Below, piece after piece: positions 1 through 8,821 of a stretch of DNA of 45,914 nt. The stretch covers positions 1 through 45,914 of the forward strand of contig NZ_FNJI01000034.1 in NCBI RefSeq assembly GCF_900104445.1. Reading direction: 5' to 3'. The position numbers and the translations under genes are program-made. The notes beneath the pieces were generated by a model. The model had not been told where the DNA came from, ran no database searches, and was given only the letters and a program-made list of their open reading frames with translations. Position 1 is the stretch's first letter; the number at the start of each line of letters is the position of its first letter. This DNA is from Desulforhopalus singaporensis. GTDB taxonomy: Bacteria; Desulfobacterota; Desulfobulbia; Desulfobulbales; Desulfocapsaceae.

Positions 1-1121
1 TCTACACTTCCTTCACCTTTTATTCAGGGTCCCAGGGGGTTATCATAACCGACACCATCATGTTTTTCCTGTTTACCATCATAGCCTTCATTGCCGGCCC
101 ATACATCATGTCGTCGGTTGGCGGATGGGATCAAGCCATTACCCGGCTCGCGACCTTTGAGTTAAAACCGGATATTATCGCCTGGCACGGCATGACCGGC
201 GCAAACGCCTTCTGGTCCACCAAGACCGCGGCCCTGGTCTGGGCGGTAGTGCTGGGGTTCGTCTGGTCGGCCGTGGTCGCGGTGAGCCCGTGGCAGGCGA
301 GCCGGTACCTGATGGCGAAAAATGAACACGTGACCCTGCGGGCCGCCCTGATAGCACCGACCTGTGTTCTGCTGCTCTATGTTGTACTCCATTTTTCCGC
401 CGCGGCCATCAACCTGATCAAGCCCGATATCGCTCCTTCCGAGAAAGCCTACATCTGGGCAGCGTTCAACGTACTGCCGACCTGGATGGGGGTCATCATG
501 CTGGGCGGCATCATGGCGGCAGCCCTCTCTTCGTGTTCCACCTTCCTCTCCCTCGTCGGCTTTTCCGTGTCCCGGGACCTGATTCATGAGAGCGGAGACA
601 GTGAGAAGGTGCTGCGGGTCAGCCGAATCACCATGGCTTTTGTCGGGTTGGCTACCCTGGGCATAACCTATTTCCAGCCGCCGGCGGTTATGTGGATCGG
701 CTATTTTGCGGCAACCCTGTTCGCCGCGTCCTGGGGACCGGTAGCATTTGCCAGTGTCTGGTCCAAGCGAATTACCGCCACAGGGGCCCTGTGGGGCATA
801 ATAGGCGGCTTTATTGCCGTGGCACTCGGCGAAACGTTGAAGAAATATGGCGGCGTTGATTTCCCCGTCTATCTGCGTCCGCCAATCATCGGCGCGGGCT
901 TCAGCGTTCTCTGTATCATAGTCGGATCAGCCCTTACCCAGGTGAGCGATGCCGAACGGCAGTTCCGGGAAAAGCTCCATATCCGGCCGGCAGGTGAGGG
1001 CAGCGCGGTTGAGGTCAGCCGTACCATGACCCTTGCCAAAACCATCGCGGGACTCGGCGTACTGACCATCATCGGAGTCTACTATCTCTACTCGGTGCCT
1101 TACAACGCCGCATTGCAATAA
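1..1121 (+). CDS. Sodium:solute symporter family protein, 5'-truncated by the window edge
   Basis: This is the C-terminal part of an SSS-family (SLC5-like) secondary transporter, an inner-membrane protein that couples Na+ or H+ entry to uptake of a small organic solute. The frame is already open at base 3, so the ATG at 60 is internal and the true start lies upstream of the window. About 373 residues are visible, with many hydrophobic segments. The family-typical helix-breaking stretch MAAALSSCSTFLSLVGFS, followed by SRDL, corresponds to the conserved Ser/Thr-rich sodium-site helix. A charged cytoplasmic tail (DAERQFREKLHIRP) precedes a last membrane helix. The substrate cannot be read from the sequence. 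The liv operon follows 300 bases downstream on the same strand, but the hairpin-rich gap suggests a separate unit. Confidence 0.85.
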   Translation, partial: YTSFTFYSGSQGVIITDTIMFFLFTIIAFIAGPYIMSSVGGWDQAITRLATFELKPDIIAWHGMTGANAFWSTKTAALVWAVVLGFVWSAVVAVSPWQASRYLMAKNEHVTLRAALIAPTCVLLLYVVLHFSAAAINLIKPDIAPSEKAYIWAAFNVLPTWMGVIMLGGIMAAALSSCSTFLSLVGFSVSRDLIHESGDSEKVLRVSRITMAFVGLATLGITYFQPPAVMWIGYFAATLFAASWGPVAFASVWSKRITATGALWGIIGGFIAVALGETLKKYGGVDFPVYLRPPIIGAGFSVLCIIVGSALTQVSDAERQFREKLHIRPAGEGSAVEVSRTMTLAKTIAGLGVLTIIGVYYLYSVPYNAALQ

Positions 1122-1190
1122 GCTGTTTCCCATGTTGTGGTCCCATGTTGCGCATGATCGCATCGAAATGATTTATACAGAGCGCAACCG

Positions 1191-1273
1191 GATCGGCGAA
1201 CATTGAAAATTGCCCGGATTATCTGAAAACCGGGCAAAAGAGGTGTTGTTAAAACAGCCAATGTTCGCCGATC
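1191..1273. repeat. Nested inverted repeats between the symporter gene and livK
   Basis: A perfect 15-bp inverted repeat (GATCGGCGAACATTG at 1191-1205, its complement at 1259-1273) encloses a second 8-bp hairpin (TTGCCCGG at 1210-1217, CCGGGCAA at 1230-1237). Neither arm is followed by a T-run, so this is not a classic intrinsic terminator. It may stabilise or end the symporter transcript, bind a regulator, or be a REP/MITE-like extragenic element. The rest of the 1122-1421 gap holds no gene. A GC-rich hairpin (CCCCC at 1367-1371, GGGGG at 1381-1385) lies in the probable livK leader, about 24 bases before its ribosome binding site. Confidence 0.7.
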
Positions 1274-1421
1274 GATGACCACCTTGGTAAACAAAACATC
1301 CTCTGTGTCATTCTGCAGATTGAAGTTTAAGAAAAAAGTTTCAGAAATTTAAGACGGAGTCCAATACCCCCGGTGCGCCAGGGGGCAACCTGTAACCCAT
1401 TAACCGATGGAGAATAATTTC

Positions 1422-2669
1422 ATGAACAAAACCTCGTTTCGCCAAACTTCAATTGGTGCCGTAGCCGCTCTTGGCCTGCTCTGTCTTTCCTTGGGGCCCG
1501 TTTCTTCCCTGGCAGCCCAGACTGTCAAGGTAGGAAACATTATCCCGCTTTCCGGGCCTTCGGCCACCGTCGGGCAGCAGGGTAAAAACGCTCGGGAGAT
1601 GGCGGTTGCCGAAATCAATGAAGCTGGCGGTATAAAGTCCCTTAACGGGGCGAAGCTGGAACTGATCTACGCCGATTCCGAATCCAAGCCGGAAAAAGGG
1701 GTGGCCGAGGCTGAACGTCTGATCAATACCGAGAAGGTGAACGTGCTTACCGGCTGCTGGAATTCATCCGTTACCTATCCGACAACTGCCGTCGCCGAGC
1801 GGTACGGTATCCCGTTTGTCGTTCCGGTATCGGTTGCCGACAAGATCACTGACCAGGGGTTTAAAAATGTGTTTCGTATCGCCGCCAAAGACTCTTGGTG
1901 GACCAGGGACCAGTTCACTTTTCTCAAAGATCTGCAGACCGAGTTCGGCTCCGAGATCAAAAAACTTGCCTTTGTCTACGAAAACGGCGACTGGGGACAG
2001 GGAATTGCCGGAAATTGGAAGAAACTGGCTGAAGAAGCCGGCTACGAGGTGGTTCTTGATGAGCCATATCCTTCCACCGCAACGGATCTGAGCCCGGTGG
2101 TCCAGAAAATCCGCCGGTCAAGGGCCGATGTCCTGATGATGGTCTCCAACGCCGCCGATGCAATTCTGCTGACCAACACCCTGGCCGAGTATAAGGTCAA
2201 GCTCAAGGCGATGATTTCCTCCGGCGGGGGACATGCCGATCCTTCCTTTATCGAGGCCACAGGCCGAAATGCGCAGTATCTGTTTGACATAGTCGAGTGG
2301 GAGACAGATGTCAACAGGGCCGGTGCCGCCGAGGCCAACGCAAAATACAAAAGCCTTTACGGAAGCAACCTTACCGGTGAAGCTGTGGATGCCTATCTGG
2401 CGATGTACATAATAAAAGACGCTCTCGAGCGTGCGGCCAGCCTCGATCCGGCGAAAATAAGAGAGGCACTCGCCCAAACGGACCTGGCCCAGGGGCCGGG
2501 TATGATCGTGGGATACGATAAGGTCATGTTCAACGATAAAGGACAAAACCAGTTCGCCTCGCTTGTTATGGTACAGGTAAACAAAACCGACAACGGTCTT
2601 GAGCGGATTACCGTGTGGCCCAAGAGTGCCCGTCGCTCCGGATACTCGCCGGTTTTTCCAAAGCCGTAA
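1422..2669 (+). CDS. livK: Branched-chain amino acid/amide ABC transporter, periplasmic substrate-binding protein
   Basis: This is the periplasmic binding component of a HAAT-type ABC importer (type I periplasmic binding fold, LivK/AmiC-like). I place the start at the ATG at 1422, giving 415 residues: a GGAGA motif at 1409-1413 sits 8 bases upstream, and the earlier in-frame ATG at 1407 overlaps that motif. The N-terminus is a Sec signal peptide: MNKTSFRQ, a hydrophobic core of about 16 residues, then a likely cut near SLAAQ. The mature part begins VKVGNIIPLSGPSA, the usual opening of this family. The four genes behind it encode the permeases and ATPases. The ligand is probably a branched-chain amino acid, amide or related compound and cannot be fixed from sequence alone. 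A terminator-like hairpin follows the stop codon. Confidence 0.93.
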   Translation: MNKTSFRQTSIGAVAALGLLCLSLGPVSSLAAQTVKVGNIIPLSGPSATVGQQGKNAREMAVAEINEAGGIKSLNGAKLELIYADSESKPEKGVAEAERLINTEKVNVLTGCWNSSVTYPTTAVAERYGIPFVVPVSVADKITDQGFKNVFRIAAKDSWWTRDQFTFLKDLQTEFGSEIKKLAFVYENGDWGQGIAGNWKKLAEEAGYEVVLDEPYPSTATDLSPVVQKIRRSRADVLMMVSNAADAILLTNTLAEYKVKLKAMISSGGGHADPSFIEATGRNAQYLFDIVEWETDVNRAGAAEANAKYKSLYGSNLTGEAVDAYLAMYIIKDALERAASLDPAKIREALAQTDLAQGPGMIVGYDKVMFNDKGQNQFASLVMVQVNKTDNGLERITVWPKSARRSGYSPVFPKP

Positions 2670-2674
2670 GCGGA

Positions 2675-2728
2675 CGGGGAAGAATGATTGTTCCCCGGGG
2701 CGGGCACCGTTTTGGGGAACGTTTTTTA
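2675..2728 (+). terminator. Intra-operon terminator with a competing upstream hairpin between livK and livH
   Basis: GTTCCCC (2690-2696) pairs with GGGGAAC (2714-2720) and is followed by a T-run at 2722-2727, a standard intrinsic terminator. The segment TTCCCCG (2691-2697) can pair instead with CGGGGAA (2675-2681). The two stems are mutually exclusive, as in attenuators. The simplest role is to keep the abundant binding protein above permease level. The alternative hairpin raises the possibility of regulated readthrough, which is inference. Confidence 0.7.
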
Positions 2729-2746
2729 GCTTGAGCGGAGGTCGGA

Positions 2747-3634
2747 ATGCTCTATTTCCTTGAAGATACAATAAACGGTATCCTGATGGGGTCGATATAT
2801 GGCTTGACCGCACTGGGGTTGACCATAATTTTCGGGGTACTCAAAGTCATTAACTTCGCCCACGGTTCGCTGCTCATGGTGGGAATGTACCTTGCCTACT
2901 GGGCGGTGGCGCTGACCGGCGTTCATCCCTATCTGTCGCTGGTCGTCGTCATCCCGGTAATGTTTATTTTCGGCTATTATCTCCAGGATATTGTGATAAA
3001 ACCGATTTTTAAAGCGGAAAGAAACGTTCGCGAACCGATTACGGTTATCATTGTAACCACCGGGGTCTGGTATATACTCGATAACCTGACTCTTCTGGTG
3101 TTCGGTCCCCAGTATCGGGTGATCAACGATAACCCCCTGCGGGGTAAAATGGTTGAAATCGGCGAGATGTTGATATCGGTTCCCAAGATCTGGGGGTGCG
3201 TAACCGCTGTTATAACCGCAGTCTTGATCTATTATTTTTTCCAGTACACCCGGCTGGGCCGGGCGATCAGGGCTACCAGCCTTGATCGCGACGCGGCAAG
3301 CCTTGCCGGAATCAACCAGTATAAAATTTATAATATCGCCTTTGGCATCGGCACCGCCGTGTCCGGGATCGCGGCGGTGACGCTGGTTCCTTTTTACAAC
3401 ACCTATCCCACGGTCGGTGTGCTGTTTGATATAAAAGGTTTCATTATCGTGGTTCTTGGCGGGCTTGGCAGTATCACAGGCGCGATACTCGGCGGCATGA
3501 TCGTCGGAATAATCGAATCGGTAGGGCCGCAGTTCATGACGGCAACGTGGACGGAAGCTATCGTTTATGGCTTGTTTCTGCTTGTTCTATTCATAAAACC
3601 CTCTGGACTATTTGGAGTAAAATATGACTGGTAA
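2747..3634 (+). CDS. livH: Branched-chain amino acid ABC transporter permease LivH
   Basis: This is an inner-membrane permease subunit of the HAAT importer and forms the transport channel with LivM. The 295-residue protein has about eight hydrophobic segments. It begins with the family-typical MGSIYGLTALGLTIIFGVLKVINFAHG, here spanning about residues 15-40. Near the C-terminus the conserved stretch VVLGGLGSITGAILGG marks the loop that contacts the ATPases. A GGAGG motif lies a few bases before the ATG. The 3' end overlaps livM by 11 bases, implying translational coupling. Length and order (K-H-M-G-F) match classical liv operons. Confidence 0.95.
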   Translation: MLYFLEDTINGILMGSIYGLTALGLTIIFGVLKVINFAHGSLLMVGMYLAYWAVALTGVHPYLSLVVVIPVMFIFGYYLQDIVIKPIFKAERNVREPITVIIVTTGVWYILDNLTLLVFGPQYRVINDNPLRGKMVEIGEMLISVPKIWGCVTAVITAVLIYYFFQYTRLGRAIRATSLDRDAASLAGINQYKIYNIAFGIGTAVSGIAAVTLVPFYNTYPTVGVLFDIKGFIIVVLGGLGSITGAILGGMIVGIIESVGPQFMTATWTEAIVYGLFLLVLFIKPSGLFGVKYDW

Positions 3635-4760
3635 AAAGAGCTCGGGGTTTTCTGTGGAAGGTGTCGATTATGAAAAGACAGGAGGTATCACCGGTCCCGA
3701 ATCCGATAACAGCAAAGCCAATCGCAAAAAAATTGAAAAGCTGTTGCTTGCGGCGACGTTAGCGGCAACACTGGTTCTGCCGATTGTTGTGGTCAGCCCG
3801 ACCTACCTGCACATCATCATCCTTATTCTTTTTTATGCATATCTCACCAGCTGCTGGAATATGGTCGGCGGGTTTGCCGGCGTCCTGCCCCTGGGACATT
3901 CGGTCTTTATCGGTTGCGGAGCCTATACCTCCACCATCCTGTCTTTGCAGTATGGGCTCAGCCCATGGCTGGGCATGATAATCGGTGGAATCCTCGCGAC
4001 GTTCATAGGGGTGCTGATTGCGCTGCCGACGTTTAAGCTCAGGGGAGCCTATTTCGCTCTTGCCACCATCGCCTTTGCCGAAGGAATCCGGGTAATGATC
4101 GAAAACATCGACTATCTGGGGCCGTTCAACCTTAACGGACCTCGAGGGTTGCAGATTCCGCCACTCAACACGGGGTTTACCAGCTTCATGTTTGAGACCA
4201 AGGAGCCGTACTATTACATTATCCTGGTAATGCTCATTGCGATCCTGACGCTGACCTGGTTTATTTCCCGGTCAAAACTGGGATTTTACCTCAGCGCCGG
4301 AGGTGAGGAGCCCGAGGCGGCAATGGCGCTCGGCGTCAACGTTACGCGGGCGAAACTTACGGCGATGGCGATGAGTTCGTTTTTTACCGCCCTGGCGGGT
4401 ACGTTTTATGCGCAGTTCTCCCTGTTTATCCACCCTAAGAGCATTATTTCCCTTGATCTCTCTTTTGAAATCGCATTCATAGCGCTTATCGGCGGACGGG
4501 GCTCCATTGCCGGGCCCGTTCTGGGAGCGCTGCTGTTAAGACCGGTGAGCGATTTTTCCCGGATATATTTCGGAGATGTTCTGCCGGGTCTGCATCTTGT
4601 TATTTTCGGTGGTGTGCTGATTCTGGTTATGATCTATCAGCCGAGGGGGATACAGGAGCCTCTTACCCGGGTCTACAAAAGAGTCGTGGATCGGTTGGCC
4701 GGCATATCGGTCGATGAACCTGGGAAAAAAGTCGGGAAGTCTAAGGAGGCGACGGCATGA
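3624..4760 (+). CDS. livM: Branched-chain amino acid ABC transporter permease LivM
   Basis: This is the second inner-membrane permease of the importer, 378 residues. The start overlaps livH, and GGAG is spaced 6 bases from the ATG. The first 40 or so residues are polar and charged and look like a lineage-specific cytoplasmic extension before the first membrane helix. The core shows LivM hallmarks: a [20 protein letters not shown] stretch (GQ/GH-x-xF type), [15 protein letters not shown], and the C-terminal [17 protein letters not shown] loop. A polar C-terminal tail ends in an ATGA overlap with livG. Together with LivH it should form the heterodimeric membrane channel. Confidence 0.95.
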   Translation: MTGKKSSGFSVEGVDYEKTGGITGPESDNSKANRKKIEKLLLAATLAATLVLPIVVVSPTYLHIIILILFYAYLTSCWNMVGGFAGVLPLGHSVFIGCGAYTSTILSLQYGLSPWLGMIIGGILATFIGVLIALPTFKLRGAYFALATIAFAEGIRVMIENIDYLGPFNLNGPRGLQIPPLNTGFTSFMFETKEPYYYIILVMLIAILTLTWFISRSKLGFYLSAGGEEPEAAMALGVNVTRAKLTAMAMSSFFTALAGTFYAQFSLFIHPKSIISLDLSFEIAFIALIGGRGSIAGPVLGALLLRPVSDFSRIYFGDVLPGLHLVIFGGVLILVMIYQPRGIQEPLTRVYKRVVDRLAGISVDEPGKKVGKSKEATA

Positions 4761-5482
4761 AAATTCTTGAAGTTCGCGGATTAACGAAGCGTTTTGGTGG
4801 ATTGATCGCAGTAAACAACCTTGATCTCGATCTTGGTGCGGGGGAAATCCTGGGGTTGATCGGCCCCAATGGCGCCGGCAAATCGACGGCTTTTAACTGT
4901 ATCGCGGGGGTTCATCCGCCCACCTCGGGGACCATTACCTTCGACAACAAGGTGAGCAACACCAAGAAACCCTGGAACCTGTGCCGGGAAGGCCTTGCCA
5001 GAACCTTTCAGATCGTCAAGCCGTTTGCATCCCAGACCGTTCTCTACAACGTTATGGTCGGCGCTTTTATCAACACCGATCGCCGGGATGAGGCCGAAGA
5101 AAGGGCGCTAAAGGTGCTTTCGTCCCTGCGCTTTGATGATAAAAAGGATGTAAAGGCCGGAACCTTGACCATTGCCGACAGAAAAAGGCTTGAGATTGCA
5201 AGGGCGCTGGCCACAGAGCCCAAGTTGCTGCTGCTTGATGAAGTTATGGCCGGGCTCAGGCCCGGCGAGGTGGACGAGATGGTCGAGATCATAAAAAACC
5301 TCTCCAGGACCGGAGTCACTATCTTTGTGATCGAGCACATCATGAGAGCCATTATGGCACTGTCGGACAGGATCATCGTGATTCAGTTCGGCAAAAAGAT
5401 AGCGGAAGGTACTCCTGAGGAGATTGCCTCAAACGAAAATGTAATCAAAGCGTACCTGGGGGAAGAATATGCCGCTGCTTGA
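4757..5482 (+). CDS. livG: Branched-chain amino acid ABC transporter ATPase LivG
   Basis: This is one of the two cytoplasmic ATPases that power the importer, 241 residues. Walker A is GPNGAGKST at about residues 35-43. The Walker B segment is [11 protein letters not shown], and the switch histidine lies in VIEHIM. In place of the textbook LSGGQ, the region before Walker B reads [16 protein letters not shown], a weak form of the signature that is common among LivG proteins. The ATG overlaps the livM stop, and an AAGGAGG motif lies just upstream. The 3' end overlaps livF by 14 bases. Confidence 0.95.
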   Translation: MKILEVRGLTKRFGGLIAVNNLDLDLGAGEILGLIGPNGAGKSTAFNCIAGVHPPTSGTITFDNKVSNTKKPWNLCREGLARTFQIVKPFASQTVLYNVMVGAFINTDRRDEAEERALKVLSSLRFDDKKDVKAGTLTIADRKRLEIARALATEPKLLLLDEVMAGLRPGEVDEMVEIIKNLSRTGVTIFVIEHIMRAIMALSDRIIVIQFGKKIAEGTPEEIASNENVIKAYLGEEYAAA

Positions 5483-6179
5483 GGTTGACAATATTGATCT
5501 TTTTTATGGCGATGTTCAGGTAGTCTTTGATCTTTGTCTCAACATCGAGGAAGGGGAGGTTGTCAGTATAATAGGAGGAAACGGTGCGGGAAAGTCGACC
5601 CTGTTGAAGGCCATTTCCGGGCTGCTGCAGCCAGCTTCCGGGACCATTGTTTTTGACGGGACTAAAATTCATGATCTGCCTCCCGAATCGATCGTGAATC
5701 ATGGTATCATCCATGTCCCGGAGGGGCGGCGGCTGTTTTCGCTTATGAATATCAAGGATAATCTCATCGTCGGGGCATATAACCCCAGGGCCCGGAAAAT
5801 TCAGGATGAAACCTTGAGGAACGTCTACTCCCTTCTGCCGAGGTTGGAGGAGCGGGAGGCACAGCTGGCCATGACCCTGTCCGGAGGGGAGCAGCAGATG
5901 GTCGCCATAGGAAGAGGTCTGATGGGTGTTCCGCGGATTCTCATGCTGGACGAGCCGTCTCTTGGTCTTGCCCCGGTCCTGATCAAGGATATCTTCAATA
6001 CGGTAAGGCGGATCGCCGACCAGGGGACCACGGTGCTGATGGTGGAGCAGGATGTCAATCATTCACTTAATCTCAGCGACAGGGGATACGTCCTGGAACA
6101 TGGCAGGATTGCCATGGAAGGTACGGCAAGAGAGCTGCTGGGGGATCCCCATATCAAGAACGCCTATCTCGGAATTTAG
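5469..6179 (+). CDS. livF: Branched-chain amino acid ABC transporter ATPase LivF
   Basis: This is the second cytoplasmic ATPase of the importer, 236 residues, and pairs with LivG. Walker A is GGNGAGKST, the signature is LSGGEQQM, Walker B is ILMLDEPSLGLAP and the switch region is VEQDVNHS. The intact signature contrasts with the weaker one in LivG. It is the last gene of the operon. The 104-base gap to the convergent hydrolase gene shows no clear T-tailed terminator. Confidence 0.95.
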   Translation: MPLLEVDNIDLFYGDVQVVFDLCLNIEEGEVVSIIGGNGAGKSTLLKAISGLLQPASGTIVFDGTKIHDLPPESIVNHGIIHVPEGRRLFSLMNIKDNLIVGAYNPRARKIQDETLRNVYSLLPRLEEREAQLAMTLSGGEQQMVAIGRGLMGVPRILMLDEPSLGLAPVLIKDIFNTVRRIADQGTTVLMVEQDVNHSLNLSDRGYVLEHGRIAMEGTARELLGDPHIKNAYLGI

Positions 6180-6283
6180 GGCGAATGGACAGCGGTTTTC
6201 GGCGAGGTAACACTAAGGCCGGGGTACAGGGAGCTGGAGCGCAGGTGAACCCCGATCCGTTATTAATGACATGCAGGGAGATC

Positions 6284-6892
6284 TCAGCCAGCAAGAATTA
6301 CGTCTATTTTTTCGCCCAGTTCCCTGAACATGCCATAGTAAAAATGGTCGGCAGAGTCGATGATCTCAAACCGGGCTTCAGGATTCCAGAAATTGAGCGA
6401 TTCGGCAACAAGGCCGGGAGGGGCGATTTCATCTTCTTCCCCTGTTATAACCAGTCGTAACAGGGGAAGATTCAGGTTCGGCTTAAACGGAATGAGGGCT
6501 ACCGGCGGTGAAACGAAAGCCATGGCGGCTATTTCCCGGGGCAGCTCGTCGAGCCGGGAGAGCACCCAGGAGCCGAAAGAGTATCCGGCGAGGTGGATCG
6601 AGGTGTACCCCTGGCGGACAAGGAACTCTATCGCGGCCAGCACGTCCTGCTGTTCACCCGTTCCGTTGTCGTAGTGTCCCTCGCTGGCGCCGACTCCCCT
6701 GAAGTTGAATCTGAGCGTGGCGTACCCTCTGTTCTGGTAAACAGTGGCAATTGTCTCAACTACCGGATTGGTCATGTCACCGCCGTACAGGGGATGGGGG
6801 TGGGCTATTACCGCCCCTTGTGTCGATGCCCCTGTGCGGTAAAGGCCTTCCAGGATAAGCGAACCGGATCGGAAATAAAGTGTCGTGTCCAT
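6284..6892 (-). CDS. Alpha/beta hydrolase, small dienelactone hydrolase/YqiA-like type
   Basis: This is a compact cytoplasmic alpha/beta-hydrolase of 202 residues with no signal peptide. The oxyanion-hole region is AHPHPLYGGDM at about residues 31-41. The strand after it carries RFNFRGVGASEG, and the nucleophile elbow is GYSFGS at about 102-107 with serine as nucleophile. An acidic residue in VITGEEDEIAPP and the histidine in DSADHFYYG complete a plausible catalytic triad. Small proteins of this pattern are annotated as hydrolases of unknown substrate. The HD-GYP gene lies upstream on the same strand, separated by 72 bases, so the two may be co-transcribed. Confidence 0.85.
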   Translation of the reverse strand: MDTTLYFRSGSLILEGLYRTGASTQGAVIAHPHPLYGGDMTNPVVETIATVYQNRGYATLRFNFRGVGASEGHYDNGTGEQQDVLAAIEFLVRQGYTSIHLAGYSFGSWVLSRLDELPREIAAMAFVSPPVALIPFKPNLNLPLLRLVITGEEDEIAPPGLVAESLNFWNPEARFEIIDSADHFYYGMFRELGEKIDVILAG

Positions 6893-6964
6893 GTTTTTTT
6901 CTCAAGGTGTAAAAGAAGAAATGTTCAGACCGGGTAAGATTTGGCCAACCAACTGGGCAAAGAA

Positions 6965-8686
6965 CTACCAGATTACCGAGTCGAGATCGAATTCCTGCTG
7001 CTCCATCAGATAGAGGCAGGCGTCGACACCCTCCTTGTGATATTTAATACCCCGGCCGGAACGGATTTCCGCAAGCGCGGCCGGCAACCCCAGAGCCGGT
7101 CGGTACGGCCGGTGCGAGGACATGGCTTCAACCACGTCGGCTATGGTGATGATCTTTGCTTCAATCATTATTTCCTGATCCTGCAGTCCCCTGGGGTAGC
7201 CGGAACCGTCAAGCAGTTCATGGTGCTGCAGCACGATTTCCGCAACCGGCCATGGAAAGTTGATATTCTTTAAAATTTCATAGCCGGACTCGGGGTGGGA
7301 CTTGATAATGGAACGCTCCTCGCTGGTAAGGCCGGTCGGTTTTGCCAGATATTCCGAAGGGAGGGAGATCTTGCCTATATCGTGCAGCAGCGCCGCGAAA
7401 TGCAGCCCCTCAAGCTGATTGTCCTTCATCCCCAGTTCCAGGGCGATGGCCAGCGCCAGCCGTTCCACCCGTACCTGGTGCCCGGCGGTATAGGGGTCTC
7501 GCTTTTCTGCAGTCATGGCCAGCGATTTAACCGTTTCTTCGAGGTTGTCGTGCAGCCTGGTATGGCTCCGTCGCAAGGCATCTTCCGCCTGTTTTCTCTC
7601 TGAGATATCCCTTGCCACGCCGCGATACCCAATGAGTTCGTGTCTGTCATTGAAAAACGGAACGCCGTTTTTCTCAATGACTATCGAGCGTCCGTCTTGG
7701 TGACGGCAGACGATCTCGATACCGGTAAACGGAGCACCTTTTTTCATGATCTCGCGGAGCCGTTTGCCGCCATGGTCGAGTTCCCCGGTCACCATATAGT
7801 CGAAAAAATCGGTACCGACCACCTCCTCAGGTTTTCTTCCGAGGAGCTCGACAGCTTTGGGGCTGGCATAGGTGTAGACCCCTTCGGGCGTCATCTCCCA
7901 TATCCAGTCGCTGCTGTACTCGACCATCGAACGATACTGCTCCTCGCTGATGGCAAGAGCTTCAATAAGAGCAGTTCGTTCGTCGCGCAACTGTTTCCGC
8001 AACTGTTCGGAGATCATGGTCTGGCGGATGATGTACATTGCCGCGGCGATAACGAAGCCGAGGATGATAACGGAAATAATCGTGAGTTTATTGCGGATGA
8101 CCGCGAGCTCCTCATGGACGTCATTTATGTAAATGCCGGAACCGATTATCCATCCCCACGGCTTAAACCCTTTCACATAGGAAATTTTCGGTACGATCCT
8201 GTCGGGATCGTCTTTCCATTGCCACATATAGTCGACATAGCCGCCACCGCTTGTTTCGATCAGTCGCACCATGGCCATAAAAAGTTTTTTCCCATGCGGA
8301 TCTGTAAAGCTCGATATGTCTTTTCCGTTTAAGTCCTTACGATACGGATGCATGATCATTTTCGGCTGCATATCGTTGATCCAGAAATAATCCTTCCGCT
8401 CAGGTCCGTACCTGAGTTGTTCAATGTGTTCTATGGCCTCCTGCTGCGCCTGGGCCAGGCTCAGTTTTCCCTGAAGATGGAGGTCGTTGTGAGTTTTAAG
8501 AATAGACCAGGCGGTTTCCGTCAACTCCTTTATCATGAGTTTTTTGTAATCCATGAAACTCTTTTCAAGAGCAGGAAGGATAACAGCGAAAATGGCAGTT
8601 ACAAAGAGCACCACGGTGATGATGGCCGGCAGGGCGATACGCAGAAACACCGGACTGAAGAATCGTTTCTGCTTGTCAGGTTCCAT
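6965..8686 (-). CDS. Membrane Cache-PAS-HD-GYP signalling protein, predicted cyclic di-GMP phosphodiesterase
   Basis: This 573-residue protein is predicted to degrade cyclic di-GMP in response to an external small ligand. Its order is: membrane helix at about 14-38; periplasmic single-Cache domain at about 45-190, with RKDYFWINDMQPKMIMHPY typical of sCache_2; second helix at about 201-221; PAS domain at about 245-365, ending in GVARDISERKQAE; HD-GYP domain at about 385-573. HD is at 435-436 in LLHDIGKISLP, HHE is at 488-490, and the diagnostic DGSGYP is at 493-498. All metal-ligand motifs therefore look intact, and activity is likely. The PAS could bind flavin, haem or a small molecule, but no residue decides this. 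Confidence 0.92.
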   Translation of the reverse strand: MEPDKQKRFFSPVFLRIALPAIITVVLFVTAIFAVILPALEKSFMDYKKLMIKELTETAWSILKTHNDLHLQGKLSLAQAQQEAIEHIEQLRYGPERKDYFWINDMQPKMIMHPYRKDLNGKDISSFTDPHGKKLFMAMVRLIETSGGGYVDYMWQWKDDPDRIVPKISYVKGFKPWGWIIGSGIYINDVHEELAVIRNKLTIISVIILGFVIAAAMYIIRQTMISEQLRKQLRDERTALIEALAISEEQYRSMVEYSSDWIWEMTPEGVYTYASPKAVELLGRKPEEVVGTDFFDYMVTGELDHGGKRLREIMKKGAPFTGIEIVCRHQDGRSIVIEKNGVPFFNDRHELIGYRGVARDISERKQAEDALRRSHTRLHDNLEETVKSLAMTAEKRDPYTAGHQVRVERLALAIALELGMKDNQLEGLHFAALLHDIGKISLPSEYLAKPTGLTSEERSIIKSHPESGYEILKNINFPWPVAEIVLQHHELLDGSGYPRGLQDQEIMIEAKIITIADVVEAMSSHRPYRPALGLPAALAEIRSGRGIKYHKEGVDACLYLMEQQEFDLDSVIW

Positions 8687-8821
8687 TTCCCCTCCGGCGA
8701 TAAAAAAAGAATATCGGCTAAGTTCTGTTATTCCCTGTTGTTTCTACTTTATATATAGCAAAACCCCCGCAAAGATAAAAGAAATCTTCTGCCTGCGGAT
8801 GGAGGGCGATCTGAAAAGAGA

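Noticed and set aside
6185-6460. 91-residue plus-strand frame after livF
   Set aside because: It runs antisense through the 3' end of a clear hydrolase gene and has unnatural composition.
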